In this document: positions 44,179-53,600 of the stretch, in pieces | How positions within the stretch are numbered: the first letter of the stretch is position 1 | Layout: every line of letters begins with the position of its first letter | Source: CAYVFC01 sp964450715 | Lineage (GTDB): Bacteria > Myxococcota_A > Polyangia > Polyangiales > JAFGIB01 | Direction of reading: 5' to 3' | Assembly (NCBI GenBank): GCA_964450715.1 | Contig: CAYVFC010000009.1 | Coordinates: forward strand, 1 to 64,000 | DNA: 64,000 nt | Notes under the pieces: model-generated | The model's database searches: none | The model's input: the letters and a program-made list of their open reading frames with translations, nothing else | Told to the model about the DNA's origin: nothing | Made by a program: the position numbers and the translations under genes

Positions 44179-45812
44179 TTCACGTCAGGGATCTGAGCGT
44201 TACCTACCACGGAGCGGACCGACCGGCGCTCTCGCACGTCGATCTCGAGGTCGATGCCGGTCAGCTAGTGCTGGTGGGCGGCGCGAGCGGTTCGGGCAAG
44301 TCCACGCTGCTGTTGAGCCTGAACGGTATCCTGCAGCACGAGAGCGGAGCGGCGGTCGAGGGGGAGGTTCTCCTGAACGGTCTGTCCATTCGTACCACCC
44401 CGCTCCAGCAGATCTGCCGCCGGGTGGCCACCGTCTTCCAGAATCCCGCGGCCCAGATCTGCACCGGAACCCCGGAACGGGAGATCGCCTTCGGCCTGGA
44501 GAACCTGGCCCTGCCGCGCGAGCAAATGAGGGATCGGATCGACGAGGCGCTGGCGGTGACCGGGCTCGAACAACAGCGCCTGCAACCGACCCATACGCTT
44601 TCCGGCGGACAGCAGCAACGGTTGATGATCGCCGCCGCGCTGGCGCTCAGGCCCGAGGTGCTGCTGATGGACGAACCTACCAGCCAGCTCGACCCGGCTG
44701 GCGCCGAGGCCATCCTGCAGATGCTCGAGCAGCTCAAGCGCCGCACGAGGATGACCATCGTCCTGGTCGAGCACCGGCTGGAGGGGCCGTTGCGGATCGC
44801 CGACCAGATGCTGGTGCTGAACCAGGGACGGCTGTCGCACCGGGCGCCGCCCCGGGAGTTCCTGCGAGATCTCGCCTCGTTGCGCGGAATTGGGCTTCAG
44901 ACCCCGGCGCTTGCCGATCTGTTCCAGCGGATCGGACGCGAGGAACGGCCGATCCTGGCGAACGATGCGCCGCAGCTCGCGCTGAGGCGCTCCCCGTCCC
45001 CCAGGATGGCGCCGGCGCGCCGCGATCCGCTGGTCACCGTGGATGCCCTGGACTTCGGATACCGGGGTCAAAAAAGCCCGGTATTTCGGGGGCTGTCGCT
45101 GCGTGTTAACAGGGGGGACCGGATCGCGCTTCTGGGAGGCAACGGGGCGGGCAAGTCCACCCTGCTCGGGCTTCTGGCCGGCAGCCTGAAGCCGGAAAGC
45201 GGGACCATCGAGTGGCGTGCGGGAAACCGGCCGGTGGTGGGCCTGGTGAATCAAAACCCGGACGTCATGTTGATAGCGGAAACCGTACGCGACGAACTGC
45301 TCTTTTCCCCTCGCCAGACCGCACGCGTCCGGCCGTCGCGCCACGACGCGGCCGGGGAAGCGAGCGAGGAAGAGCGGATGGTCGCCCCGGTGCTGGAGAA
45401 GCTCTCGCTCGGCGACCTGGCCGGCCGGGCGCCCTTCTCGCTCTCGCGCGGAGAGCGGCAACGCACGGCCGTGGGGTCCGTGCTCACCCAGACCCCCGAC
45501 CTGTTGTTGCTGGACGAGCCCACTACCGGCCAGGACCGGAGCCGGGTCGATGCCATGATGCGGATGATCGCCGACGACCACGAGACCGTGTTCTTCACCA
45601 CCCACGACGTCGAGACCGCCGCGCGCCACGCCAACCGCGTGGTGCTGCTGCGCGAGGGGGCCATCGTCGCCGACGGTGCCCCCGAGCAAGTGCTGTTCGA
45701 CTGGCCGGCGCTCGAGTCGGCCAGCATCCGTCCCTGCGAGCTTCACCTCTTCGCCGGCCGTCACGGTCTACCGGCGCTCGACGTGTCATCGCTGGTGGAG
45801 GCTTTCGCCTGA
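44175..45812 (+). CDS. ECF transporter ATPase, two fused ABC domains (EcfA1-A2 / CbiO-like)
   Basis: A 545-residue protein with two ABC cassettes. The first has Walker A GGASGSGKSTLL, signature TLSGGQQQRL and Walker B EVLLMDEPTSQLD. The second (about 285-520) has GGNGAGKSTLLGL, signature FSLSRGERQR and LLLLDEPTTGQD. Both look catalytically complete. The adjoining EcfT gene identifies the energising module of an energy-coupling-factor importer. Both ends overlap neighbouring genes (ATGA, TGATG). Confidence 0.9.
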   Translation: MIHVRDLSVTYHGADRPALSHVDLEVDAGQLVLVGGASGSGKSTLLLSLNGILQHESGAAVEGEVLLNGLSIRTTPLQQICRRVATVFQNPAAQICTGTPEREIAFGLENLALPREQMRDRIDEALAVTGLEQQRLQPTHTLSGGQQQRLMIAAALALRPEVLLMDEPTSQLDPAGAEAILQMLEQLKRRTRMTIVLVEHRLEGPLRIADQMLVLNQGRLSHRAPPREFLRDLASLRGIGLQTPALADLFQRIGREERPILANDAPQLALRRSPSPRMAPARRDPLVTVDALDFGYRGQKSPVFRGLSLRVNRGDRIALLGGNGAGKSTLLGLLAGSLKPESGTIEWRAGNRPVVGLVNQNPDVMLIAETVRDELLFSPRQTARVRPSRHDAAGEASEEERMVAPVLEKLSLGDLAGRAPFSLSRGERQRTAVGSVLTQTPDLLLLDEPTTGQDRSRVDAMMRMIADDHETVFFTTHDVETAARHANRVVLLREGAIVADGAPEQVLFDWPALESASIRPCELHLFAGRHGLPALDVSSLVEAFA

Positions 45813-46678
45813 TGGAGATCTTATCGCGTAATATCCGATCTCCTTTCGGCCGGCTGGACGTGCGGCTCAAGCTGAGCATCGGCTTCTCCATGTCGGTGCT
45901 CGCGGTGCTGGCCGACAGCCTGGTGCTGCTCGCCACCCTGCTGCTCATCGGCGCGGTCGTGTTCCAGCTGAGCCGGCCCAACCGGTCCCAGGTCCGGCTG
46001 GTACTCTGGCTCTGCGTTCTGCTGGTCTGGGGGTTGATGTTCAGCCAGGCCATCTTCTACAATCGGTTTCCCCGGGACGCGCTGCTCACGGTGCTGGAGC
46101 CCAACTGGTTGTTCCGGGACGGGCTGCGCATCTACCGGCAGGGCATCGAGTACGGCACCATGCAGTCCTTTCGCATGCTCGCCATCGGACTGGTCGGGTA
46201 TGCCGTCTGCTTTTCCACCGAGCCGGACGAGTTCCTCAACGGGCTGGTCGCCTTCCGCGTGCCTTTCAGTCTGGCCTTCATGGCCGTATCCGCCATCCAG
46301 TTCGTGCCGGTGCTGGCCGCGGAGACCCAGCAGATACGCGGCGCCATGCGCCTGAAGGGGTATCGCCCCCTGCGCCGGGGGATGCGGCAAACGGTTGCGA
46401 CCGAGATCGGCGCCTTGCGGTCGGTGCTGGCCGGCACCATCCGGCGCTCCGAGGAGAAGGCCCTGTCCATCCTGACGCGCGGCTTTGATCTGGATAGCCC
46501 GCGCACCTTTCTCCACCGGGAACGTCTGAAACCGGCCCAGTGGACGGCCGGGCTCGCGCTGCTCTTCGCGGTTCTGGCCCTGGCCTCGGTCAAGGTACTG
46601 TTCTGGCTCTATCAGCACCAGATATGCGGCACTTCGGAACTGCGGGCGCTGTACGGTTTCGCGCGGGCGTGGCTGTGA
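45812..46678 (+). CDS. ECF transporter transmembrane coupling protein (EcfT / CbiQ-like)
   Basis: A 288-residue inner-membrane protein with four or five hydrophobic helices. The two cytoplasmic coupling motifs typical of EcfT are recognisable as RGAMRLKGYRPL and LSILTRGFDLDS. It links the ATPase to the membrane substrate-binding component. The ATG overlaps the ATPase stop. The closest named type is CbiQ of cobalt systems, but CbiM and CbiN are absent, so the substrate is open. Confidence 0.85.
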   Translation: MEILSRNIRSPFGRLDVRLKLSIGFSMSVLAVLADSLVLLATLLLIGAVVFQLSRPNRSQVRLVLWLCVLLVWGLMFSQAIFYNRFPRDALLTVLEPNWLFRDGLRIYRQGIEYGTMQSFRMLAIGLVGYAVCFSTEPDEFLNGLVAFRVPFSLAFMAVSAIQFVPVLAAETQQIRGAMRLKGYRPLRRGMRQTVATEIGALRSVLAGTIRRSEEKALSILTRGFDLDSPRTFLHRERLKPAQWTAGLALLFAVLALASVKVLFWLYQHQICGTSELRALYGFARAWL

Positions 46679-46679
46679 G

Positions 46680-48236
46680 ATGAAACGGCATAGAGGACAT
46701 CACAAGCATCACCGGCATCACGGATGGCGTGCGCTTGCCGGTTTTCTCTGGCTGGGCGCGATGGCCGCCGTTTCGGCCGCGGACGCCCAGGAGGCCGAAC
46801 CCGGCTGGCCCGCTCTGGCCGGAAATAGCGCGCATTGTCGGAGCGCCGACGGCGACGCGAGCCGGCTCGCCATCGCTTGCCTCATCGGCCGTGTCGTTCT
46901 GGAAGACGTGTCCTACTACGTGCGGGGAAGGTGGCAGCCCGACACCTGCGTGCGCTTCTCCCCGGACGGGCGGCTGCTGGCCATCGGCTCGTACACCGGC
47001 TGGATACGCATGTGGGACGTCTACGCCAACCGGTCGCTGTGGAAAAAGAAGATCGCAGAAGGAATGGTCAAGCGGGTCGATTTCTCTCCGGACGGGCGGC
47101 AGGTCTACTTCGGTGAGCAGAGCGTGGACGCCTTCGTCTATGGCGCGGATACGCACAGCGGAGAGATCCGCTGGCGTTTCCGGATGGCGGGCGACCTGGA
47201 GAGCGGCCGGCCGCCGGCCAAGGACGAGCCCTACGGGATCTTCCGGCTTCCCGGGGCCTACGGGCTCCAAACCCTGGCGGACGGGGACGTGCTGGTGCAG
47301 GGGCTGCACTCCTGGGGCGGCAATCCGATGATCGACGAGATGAAGCGTCTATCCCGCGTGTACCGGTTGACCCCGGAGGGAAGGGTTCGCTGGGCCTTTC
47401 CTGCGAACGGGCCCACTCCCTATTCCGTGATCTACGCCGATGCCGACGCCGGGGGACGCCGGTTTGCGTTACTGATCGCGCAGAAGGGAACGCAGAGGGA
47501 CGCGGCCTACCCCTTCGCGGAGGGAACCTTGGTAGTGCTCGACGGTGCGAGCGGGAGGCTGATGTGGCAGTACACCTTCGAGCCGCTGCAACCGCACTTC
47601 GACCGCGTCGGGTTCTGGGAATCGATCTCGGTCGGTCCCGGGGGCCGTCGGGCCTCGGTCGGGCTCTTCGACGGCCGCACCTTTCTCTTCGACCTGGAGC
47701 GCCGGCGGGTAGAGAGGGCCTTCGACTTCGGGGCGCCCGTGCTGATCAGCGGGGTGCCGGTCAGCGCGCGGGCGACCTACAACCACCTGGCGGCGGACTC
47801 GATGGTCTACTTCCAGACCGATATCTCGTCGGTTCCCTACGCCAGCACCATGGATCACGTGGTCTCCCCTCCCGGACCGCATCCCAACGCCACCACGCTG
47901 ACGGCGGTGAAATTGAACGGGGAGATCGCCTGGCGCTACCGCAGCGGCCACAGCTTCCAGAACTTCTGGACCAGCCGGGACGGACGCTGGCTGTTCACCG
48001 CCGTCAACCGCGACGACGAGCGGACGGGACGCGAGGCGGGCGGGATGCTGTTCGACACCCATCGCGCGGGCGGGGGCACCTCCCGGCTCGTCTACTTCTA
48101 CCCGGTGCGGGGCAAGACCCACTTTCACGCCGACCTGGCCCGGGACGGATCGGCCTTCGCGCTGGTGGAGACCCCCTACCGGGATCCAGAGACCAACCGA
48201 CTGGTCGGCGAATACGCCGTTCACATCGTGAGGTAG
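46680..48236 (+). CDS. Exported beta-propeller (WD40/PQQ-like) protein with His-rich leader
   Basis: A 518-residue protein with an unusual N-terminus, MKRHRGHHKHHRHHGWRALA, leading into a signal helix (FLWLGAMAAVSAADA). The mature part has propeller-type repeats: VRFSPDGRLLAIGSYTGWIR, VDFSPDGRQVYFG, TLVVLDGASGRLMWQYTF and FWTSRDGRWLFTAVN. It starts one base after ecfT. A periplasmic binding or delivery role for the ECF system is inferred from position. The His cluster would stay cytoplasmic or be removed with the signal, so it may bind metal only transiently. Confidence 0.75.
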   Translation: MKRHRGHHKHHRHHGWRALAGFLWLGAMAAVSAADAQEAEPGWPALAGNSAHCRSADGDASRLAIACLIGRVVLEDVSYYVRGRWQPDTCVRFSPDGRLLAIGSYTGWIRMWDVYANRSLWKKKIAEGMVKRVDFSPDGRQVYFGEQSVDAFVYGADTHSGEIRWRFRMAGDLESGRPPAKDEPYGIFRLPGAYGLQTLADGDVLVQGLHSWGGNPMIDEMKRLSRVYRLTPEGRVRWAFPANGPTPYSVIYADADAGGRRFALLIAQKGTQRDAAYPFAEGTLVVLDGASGRLMWQYTFEPLQPHFDRVGFWESISVGPGGRRASVGLFDGRTFLFDLERRRVERAFDFGAPVLISGVPVSARATYNHLAADSMVYFQTDISSVPYASTMDHVVSPPGPHPNATTLTAVKLNGEIAWRYRSGHSFQNFWTSRDGRWLFTAVNRDDERTGREAGGMLFDTHRAGGGTSRLVYFYPVRGKTHFHADLARDGSAFALVETPYRDPETNRLVGEYAVHIVR

Positions 48237-48240
48237 ATCC

Positions 48241-49683
48241 TTGAAGCTCGCTCTCTGCCATTTTCGGGTCGTTCACGGCGACAGGCAAGACAACCTGGAG
48301 CGGCTGACCGAGCAGGTACGGCAGGCGGCCGAGCTGGGCGCGGACATCGTCGTCACCCCTGAGCTGTCCCTGAGCGGTTACAGCTACCCGTCGACCGAGG
48401 AAATCCGGAAGGTGGCCGAGCCGGTGCCGGGCGAGACCACCGCCGGGTTCGCTGCCATCGCCAGACAGTTCGGGTGTTACGTCTGCCTGGCCCTGGCCGA
48501 GCGGGACGACAACACGGACGAGGTATTCAACAGTGCGGTTGCACTGGGGCCGTCGGGCGAGGTGGTGGCGCGCCACCGCAAGATCACCGCGGAACGCGGC
48601 TGGGCCACCGCCGGCACGACGCTTTGCCGCAGCGTCTTCGACACGCCGTGGGCGCGGGTGGGGATGTTGATCTGCTCGGACACCTACTACGGGGTGCTGC
48701 CGCGCCTGCTGGCCACATGGGGGGTGCAACTTCTGCTGGTCCCGGCCAACTGGCCGCCGGCCGGGCTCGATCCGCGAGAGGTGTGGCAAGCGCGGGCGCG
48801 CGAGAACGGGATCTTCGTCGCGGTCAACAACCGCACCGGCAAGGACCTGAAGATGGATTGCGCGACGGCCGTGTCGCAGGTGATCGCGCCGGACGGGACC
48901 GTTCTGGCCGAGGGCTGCTCGGACGGGTCGCGGATCATCCTGTGCGAGCTTCCCGCCGAGGCGCTCGCAAAGGTGGGCGCGGTCGAGCGGCCGGCGTTCC
49001 GGCGCTGGCAAGAGGCAGGCGAGCCGCAGAAAGCGACCGGGGAGACCCTGGCGGTCACCCTGGCGGTCGGCAGCCCAGGAACCGGACCGGATCTGGAAGC
49101 GGTCTTGCAGTCGGTATCCGGCGAGCCGAACAACTCGCGTCGCCTGCTGCTGCTCCCGTCGGGAATGGCCGGTACGGGCTCGACCGCCGGGATCGAGCGG
49201 CTGGCGCGGGAGCTGGGCTGCCTGGTCCTGGCCGGCCTGCCCGCCGGAAGGCTGATCGCGGCGCGGCCCGGCGAACCGCCTCGCACACTCGAACCGGTAC
49301 CGGCGTCCGCGGATCCGGTAGTGGTCCAACACGACGGTGTCCGCCTGGCCCTGCTCTCCCGCGCACAGCTCGGCCTGCCCGAGGTCGCCTTCGGGCTCTC
49401 GCTCTGTGGCGCCGATCTCGTCGTCACCATCGACGACAGCATCGGCGAGGACGAGCTGGGCCTTGCCGGGGTGCGCACGGTGGAACGTCTGGCCGTGGCC
49501 GTGTGCACACCGCGGCTGGCCGCGCTCTTTCACCCGCCCGAGGGACACGAGAAGTGGCGCGAGCAGCGCCGCGAGCAACCCGGGCTGGTCACCTGGTCCG
49601 TCGATCTCGAGCAGACGCGGAAAAAGGAGTACCTGCCGCGCTTCGATCCGCGGCTCTTTCCCGACGAGGGCGACGATGCGTGA
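48241..49683 (+). CDS. Nitrilase/amidase-superfamily protein with second degenerate domain
   Basis: A 480-residue cytosolic protein; nitrilase-family amidases are usually 260-330. The first half has the complete catalytic triad: Glu 41 (VTPELSLSGY), Lys 114 (RHRKITAERGW) and Cys 145 (MLICSDTYYG). The second half (about 270-450) has a similar alternation (LLLLPSGMAGTGSTAGIERL) but no triad, suggesting a decayed duplicate. Start TTG 48241. It sits between the propeller and a radical SAM gene and upstream of cobN and cbiZ, so hydrolysis or transfer at a corrinoid amide side chain is a plausible guess. Confidence 0.8.
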   Translation: MKLALCHFRVVHGDRQDNLERLTEQVRQAAELGADIVVTPELSLSGYSYPSTEEIRKVAEPVPGETTAGFAAIARQFGCYVCLALAERDDNTDEVFNSAVALGPSGEVVARHRKITAERGWATAGTTLCRSVFDTPWARVGMLICSDTYYGVLPRLLATWGVQLLLVPANWPPAGLDPREVWQARARENGIFVAVNNRTGKDLKMDCATAVSQVIAPDGTVLAEGCSDGSRIILCELPAEALAKVGAVERPAFRRWQEAGEPQKATGETLAVTLAVGSPGTGPDLEAVLQSVSGEPNNSRRLLLLPSGMAGTGSTAGIERLARELGCLVLAGLPAGRLIAARPGEPPRTLEPVPASADPVVVQHDGVRLALLSRAQLGLPEVAFGLSLCGADLVVTIDDSIGEDELGLAGVRTVERLAVAVCTPRLAALFHPPEGHEKWREQRREQPGLVTWSVDLEQTRKKEYLPRFDPRLFPDEGDDA

Positions 49684-50653
49684 ACATCCGCCCATCCGTT
49701 ACCTGGTGCTCTGGGTAACCGGCAGGTGCAACCTCGATTGCCGCTATTGCTACCGCGGCGATATCGGCGCGACGGGCACCCTGGACCTGGAAACGGCCGA
49801 GCGCGCGCTCGACATCGCCGCGTCGTCCGGGCAGCGCTTTCACCTGCAGCTCACCGGCGGAGAGCCCTGCCTGGAGCCGGTGCTGGTGGAACGGATCCTC
49901 TCTCGAGCCCGCGCGCTCGGGTCGAACGCCTCGGTGGGATTGCAGAGCAACGGAACGCTGATCGACGACGCCCTCGCGCGCCTCTTTTCCCGGTACCAGG
50001 TCTATGTCGGCCTGAGCATCGACGGCGTCCAGCAGGTTCACGAGGCGCACCGGCAGGAGTTCGCCGCCACCGTGCGCGGACTGTCCCTTCTCGGCCGCTA
50101 CGCCGTGCCCTGCCGGGTGACCGCAGTGGTCACGCGGGAAAGCGCGCCGCACCTGGACCGGCTGGCCCTGATGCTGGCGGGCTTTGCCAACCTGCGCGGG
50201 CTGGGGCTGGATCTGTTGACCCGCAAGGGGAACGCGGTTGTACATGATGTATCCAGCACTGATCCGGCAGCGCTGCAGAAGGGAGCATCGAGGCTTCTCG
50301 AAACCCTCGAGCTCATCAACCGCAATCGCCGCCCGCCGCTCGTGCTGCGCGAGCTGAACCAGTACCGCAAGGGCGCCCTCTCGGTCACCGGGCCCATGCC
50401 CTGCCACGCGATCCGGGGCGAGAGCATGGCGGTATTGCCCGACGGCCGCGTCTATCCCTGCAGCCAGACCTCGGGCGACTCGGATTTCTTCTGCGGCACG
50501 GTGGACCGGGTAGAGCGCGAACAGCTACGGGTGCTCGAAAGCGGCCCCGACTGCCCGGGCCGGACCCATTACAACCGCGGCGAAAGCCTCGCCCTGCAAC
50601 AGATCCTGCTGCGGTGCATCGCAACCCACTGTACGGGAAGGAGAGCGGCATGA
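49676..50653 (+). CDS. Radical SAM protein with SPASM-like C-terminal cysteines
   Basis: A 325-residue protein. The cluster motif is CNLDCRYC (Cys 18, 22, 25), followed by the SAM-binding GGEPCLEPVLVE region. The C-terminal part has further cysteines (MPCHAIRGESMAVLPDGRVY, PCSQTSGDSDFFCGT, CPGRTHYN, CIATHC), as in SPASM/twitch proteins that bind extra Fe-S clusters. It overlaps the nitrilase gene by eight bases and cobN by four. No precursor peptide gene is visible nearby. The target could be a corrinoid or a protein; not known. Confidence 0.85.
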   Translation: MREHPPIRYLVLWVTGRCNLDCRYCYRGDIGATGTLDLETAERALDIAASSGQRFHLQLTGGEPCLEPVLVERILSRARALGSNASVGLQSNGTLIDDALARLFSRYQVYVGLSIDGVQQVHEAHRQEFAATVRGLSLLGRYAVPCRVTAVVTRESAPHLDRLALMLAGFANLRGLGLDLLTRKGNAVVHDVSSTDPAALQKGASRLLETLELINRNRRPPLVLRELNQYRKGALSVTGPMPCHAIRGESMAVLPDGRVYPCSQTSGDSDFFCGTVDRVEREQLRVLESGPDCPGRTHYNRGESLALQQILLRCIATHCTGRRAA

Positions 50654-53600
50654 GCCACTTTCGCCTCTGTTACTTCAGCGCCACCTCCATGGAGCTGCCG
50701 TCGCTGAGCAGCGCCGTGTCGGCCTACCGCGATCAGGTCGGCGAGCTCTCGATCTACGCGCGGATCGGAACGCAGCTCTTCGCCCAGGCCCAGGTAGACG
50801 CCTTTGTCCAGAACGCCATGACCTCGGACGTGGTCTACCTGGCGCTGCACGGCGGCCGCATGTCCTGCCCGGCCTTTGACGGCGTGGTCGAGGCCATGGG
50901 GGCCGCGCGCGAGGCAGGCGGGCGAAGCCCGCTTTTCATCATCCAGTCGGTGGGCGGTGACGAGGAGGCGCTGCTGCTGGCCCGCGAGCACGGCGATCAC
51001 TTCGCGGACGAGCACGGTATCCTCATCAACCGCTACTTCACCATCGGGGGAGCGGAGAACCTGCTGTCGCTGTTGCGCTATCTGCGGGCCCTGAGGGCCG
51101 GTGATACGCCGGACGTGCCGGCGCCCGTACCGCTTCCCACCGAGGGGATCTACCACCCCGATCTCTCCGGGCCGCAACAGCTGGAGGAATACCTGGCGAA
51201 AAAGGTCGACAGCGGCAAGCCCACGGTGGGCATCTGGTTCTACCAGGGGTACTGGGTCAACCGGAACGTCGCCCACGTGGACGCGCTGATCCGCGAGATC
51301 GAGCGGCGGGGAGCCAGCGCGCTTGCGGTGTTCTCCTACCGGCTCAAGGACGCCAACCTCGGCAACCTGGGGGCGGACGCGGTGGTGGAGCGCTTCTTCA
51401 AGCGCGACGGCCAGAAGGCGGTCGACGCGGTGATCAGCGTGATGGGCATGTCCATGAGCATCACCAACCCGGAGTACCAGAAGGTACTGCCGGGCCTGGA
51501 CGTGCCCTACCTGCAGGCGCTGGTCAGCTCGCAGCCGCAGGCGGTCTGGACGGAGAGCCTGCAGGGCGTATCCACCATGGACGTGACCTACCAGGCGGCG
51601 CAGCCCGAGTTCGACGGCGCGCTGATCACCGTGCCGGTGGCCGCGCGCGAGGAGGACGCGGTCGATCCGGTCACCGGCGGCATGGTCGCCCGCAACCTGC
51701 CCATCGCGGAGCGCACCGGGAAGCTGGTCTCTCTGGCGCTCAACTGGGCCCGGCTCTCTCGTATTCCGGCTGCGAAGAGAAAGGTCGCCATCGTCTTTCA
51801 CCACTACCCGCCGCGAAACGACCGCATCGGGTGCGCCCACGGGCTGGACAGCTTTGCCAGCGTCAAGCACCTGCTCGACCGGATGAAGGACGAGGGGTAC
51901 GCGGTTTCGCGAACCTATGAAGACGGAGACGAGCTGGCGCGGGAGCTTCTCGAACGGCTCACCTGCGACCGGCGCTACCTGACGGTGGAAAAGATGGCCG
52001 AACGCGCCGAGGCCGACGCCGGTCCGGAGCACTTCGAGCCATGGCACCGCGCGCTTCCCGACAGCGTCCGCGAGAAGATGTGTGCCGACTGGGGCCAGCC
52101 GCCCGGGGAGCTGTTCACCCACCAGGGCCGGCTCTTCTTTCCGGGGATGCTCAACGGCAACGTCTTCATCACCATCCAGCCGCCGCGCGGATACCTGGAG
52201 AACCCCGAGGCCATTTTACACGATCTGTACCTGACCCCGCCCCACCACTACCTGGCCTATTACCGCTGGATCAAGGAGGTCTTCGGGGCCTGCGCGGTCA
52301 TGCACGTGGGCAAGCACGGCTCGCTGGAATGGCTGCCGGGCAAGGCGCTGGGGCTGGGCGAGAGTTGCTACCCCGACCTGGCCATCATGGACCTGCCCAA
52401 CGTCTACCCCTACATCATCAACGATCCCTCCGAGGGCACCCAGGCCAAGCGGCGCTCGTACTGCGCCATCGTGGACCACCTGACGCCCGTCTTCACCAGC
52501 GCGGATCTCTACGACGACGTGGCCGAGGTGGACCGGATCTACGCCGAGCTCAAGGACGCCGATCGCCAGGATCCGGGCAAGGTGCCGATCCTGACCGCTA
52601 TGCTCTGGGAGGCGGTGGTGAACGCCGACCTGCATCACGACCTCGAGTTCAGCGAGTCGATGCTACAGGAGGACCGGGAAGAGTTCCTGCGGAAGGTCCA
52701 CGCCTATCTCTCGGAGCTGTCGGATAACATGATCAATGACGGGCTACACACCATGGGAGTGCCACCCGCGGGAGAGCCGCTGATCGAGATGCTGGCGCAG
52801 CTCACCCGCCAGGCCAACGGCGACGCCCCGTCGTTGCGCGAGTCAGTGGCAACGGCGCTGGGCTACGACTACGAGAGCGCGCTCGAGCATCGCGGCGAGA
52901 GCTTCGACGGCAGCCGGGGGCGTACCGGCGGCGAGATCATCACCGAGGCGTACGGCCTGTGTCTCGAACTCATCCGCCGGCTGGCGGAGAAGAACTACGC
53001 CGCCGGTGCCGTGCCGAAGGCGGTCGAGCAGCGACTGGGACGGCGGGTAGATGAAGTCGAGCGGGCGCTCGGCTATGTGTGCGAGCGGCTGGTGCCCGCG
53101 ATCCGGCGAACGACGGACGAGATCGACGCCTGTCTGGCGGGCTTCGAGGGGCGCTTCATCCCGCCCGGGCCCAGCGGCGCGCCCACCCGCGGCCAGGCCG
53201 ATATCCTGCCCACCGGACGCAACTTCTACTCGGTGGACCCGAGGACGATTCCCTCGAAGGCCGCCTACGAGACCGGAATCCGGCTGGGCGATGCGCTGCT
53301 GCAGAGATACCTGAACGAAACCGGCGAGTACCCGAAGAGCGTCGGCATGATCGTCTGGGGCGGGCCGGCCATGCGCTCGAAGGGAGACGATCTCGGCGAG
53401 ATCCTCTATCTGCTAGGCCTGAGACCGGTCTGGCAGGGCAACGGGATCGTGGCCGGCCTGGAAGTGGTACCGCTCGAAGAGCTCCGGCGGCCGCGCATCG
53501 ACGTCGTGCCCCGGATATCGGGCTTCTTCCGCGATGCCTTTCCCAACTTGGTCGACCTGATCGACCGGGCGGTGAAGATGGTGGCGCTGCTCGAGGAGAG

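Noticed and set aside
44265..45764. 499-codon minus-strand frame opposite the double ABC ATPase
   Set aside because: Antisense of two intact ABC cassettes; composition typical of high-GC shadows.
48004..49695. 563-codon minus-strand frame opposite the nitrilase-like gene
   Set aside because: Shadow frame; the plus strand has a complete catalytic triad and operon overlaps.
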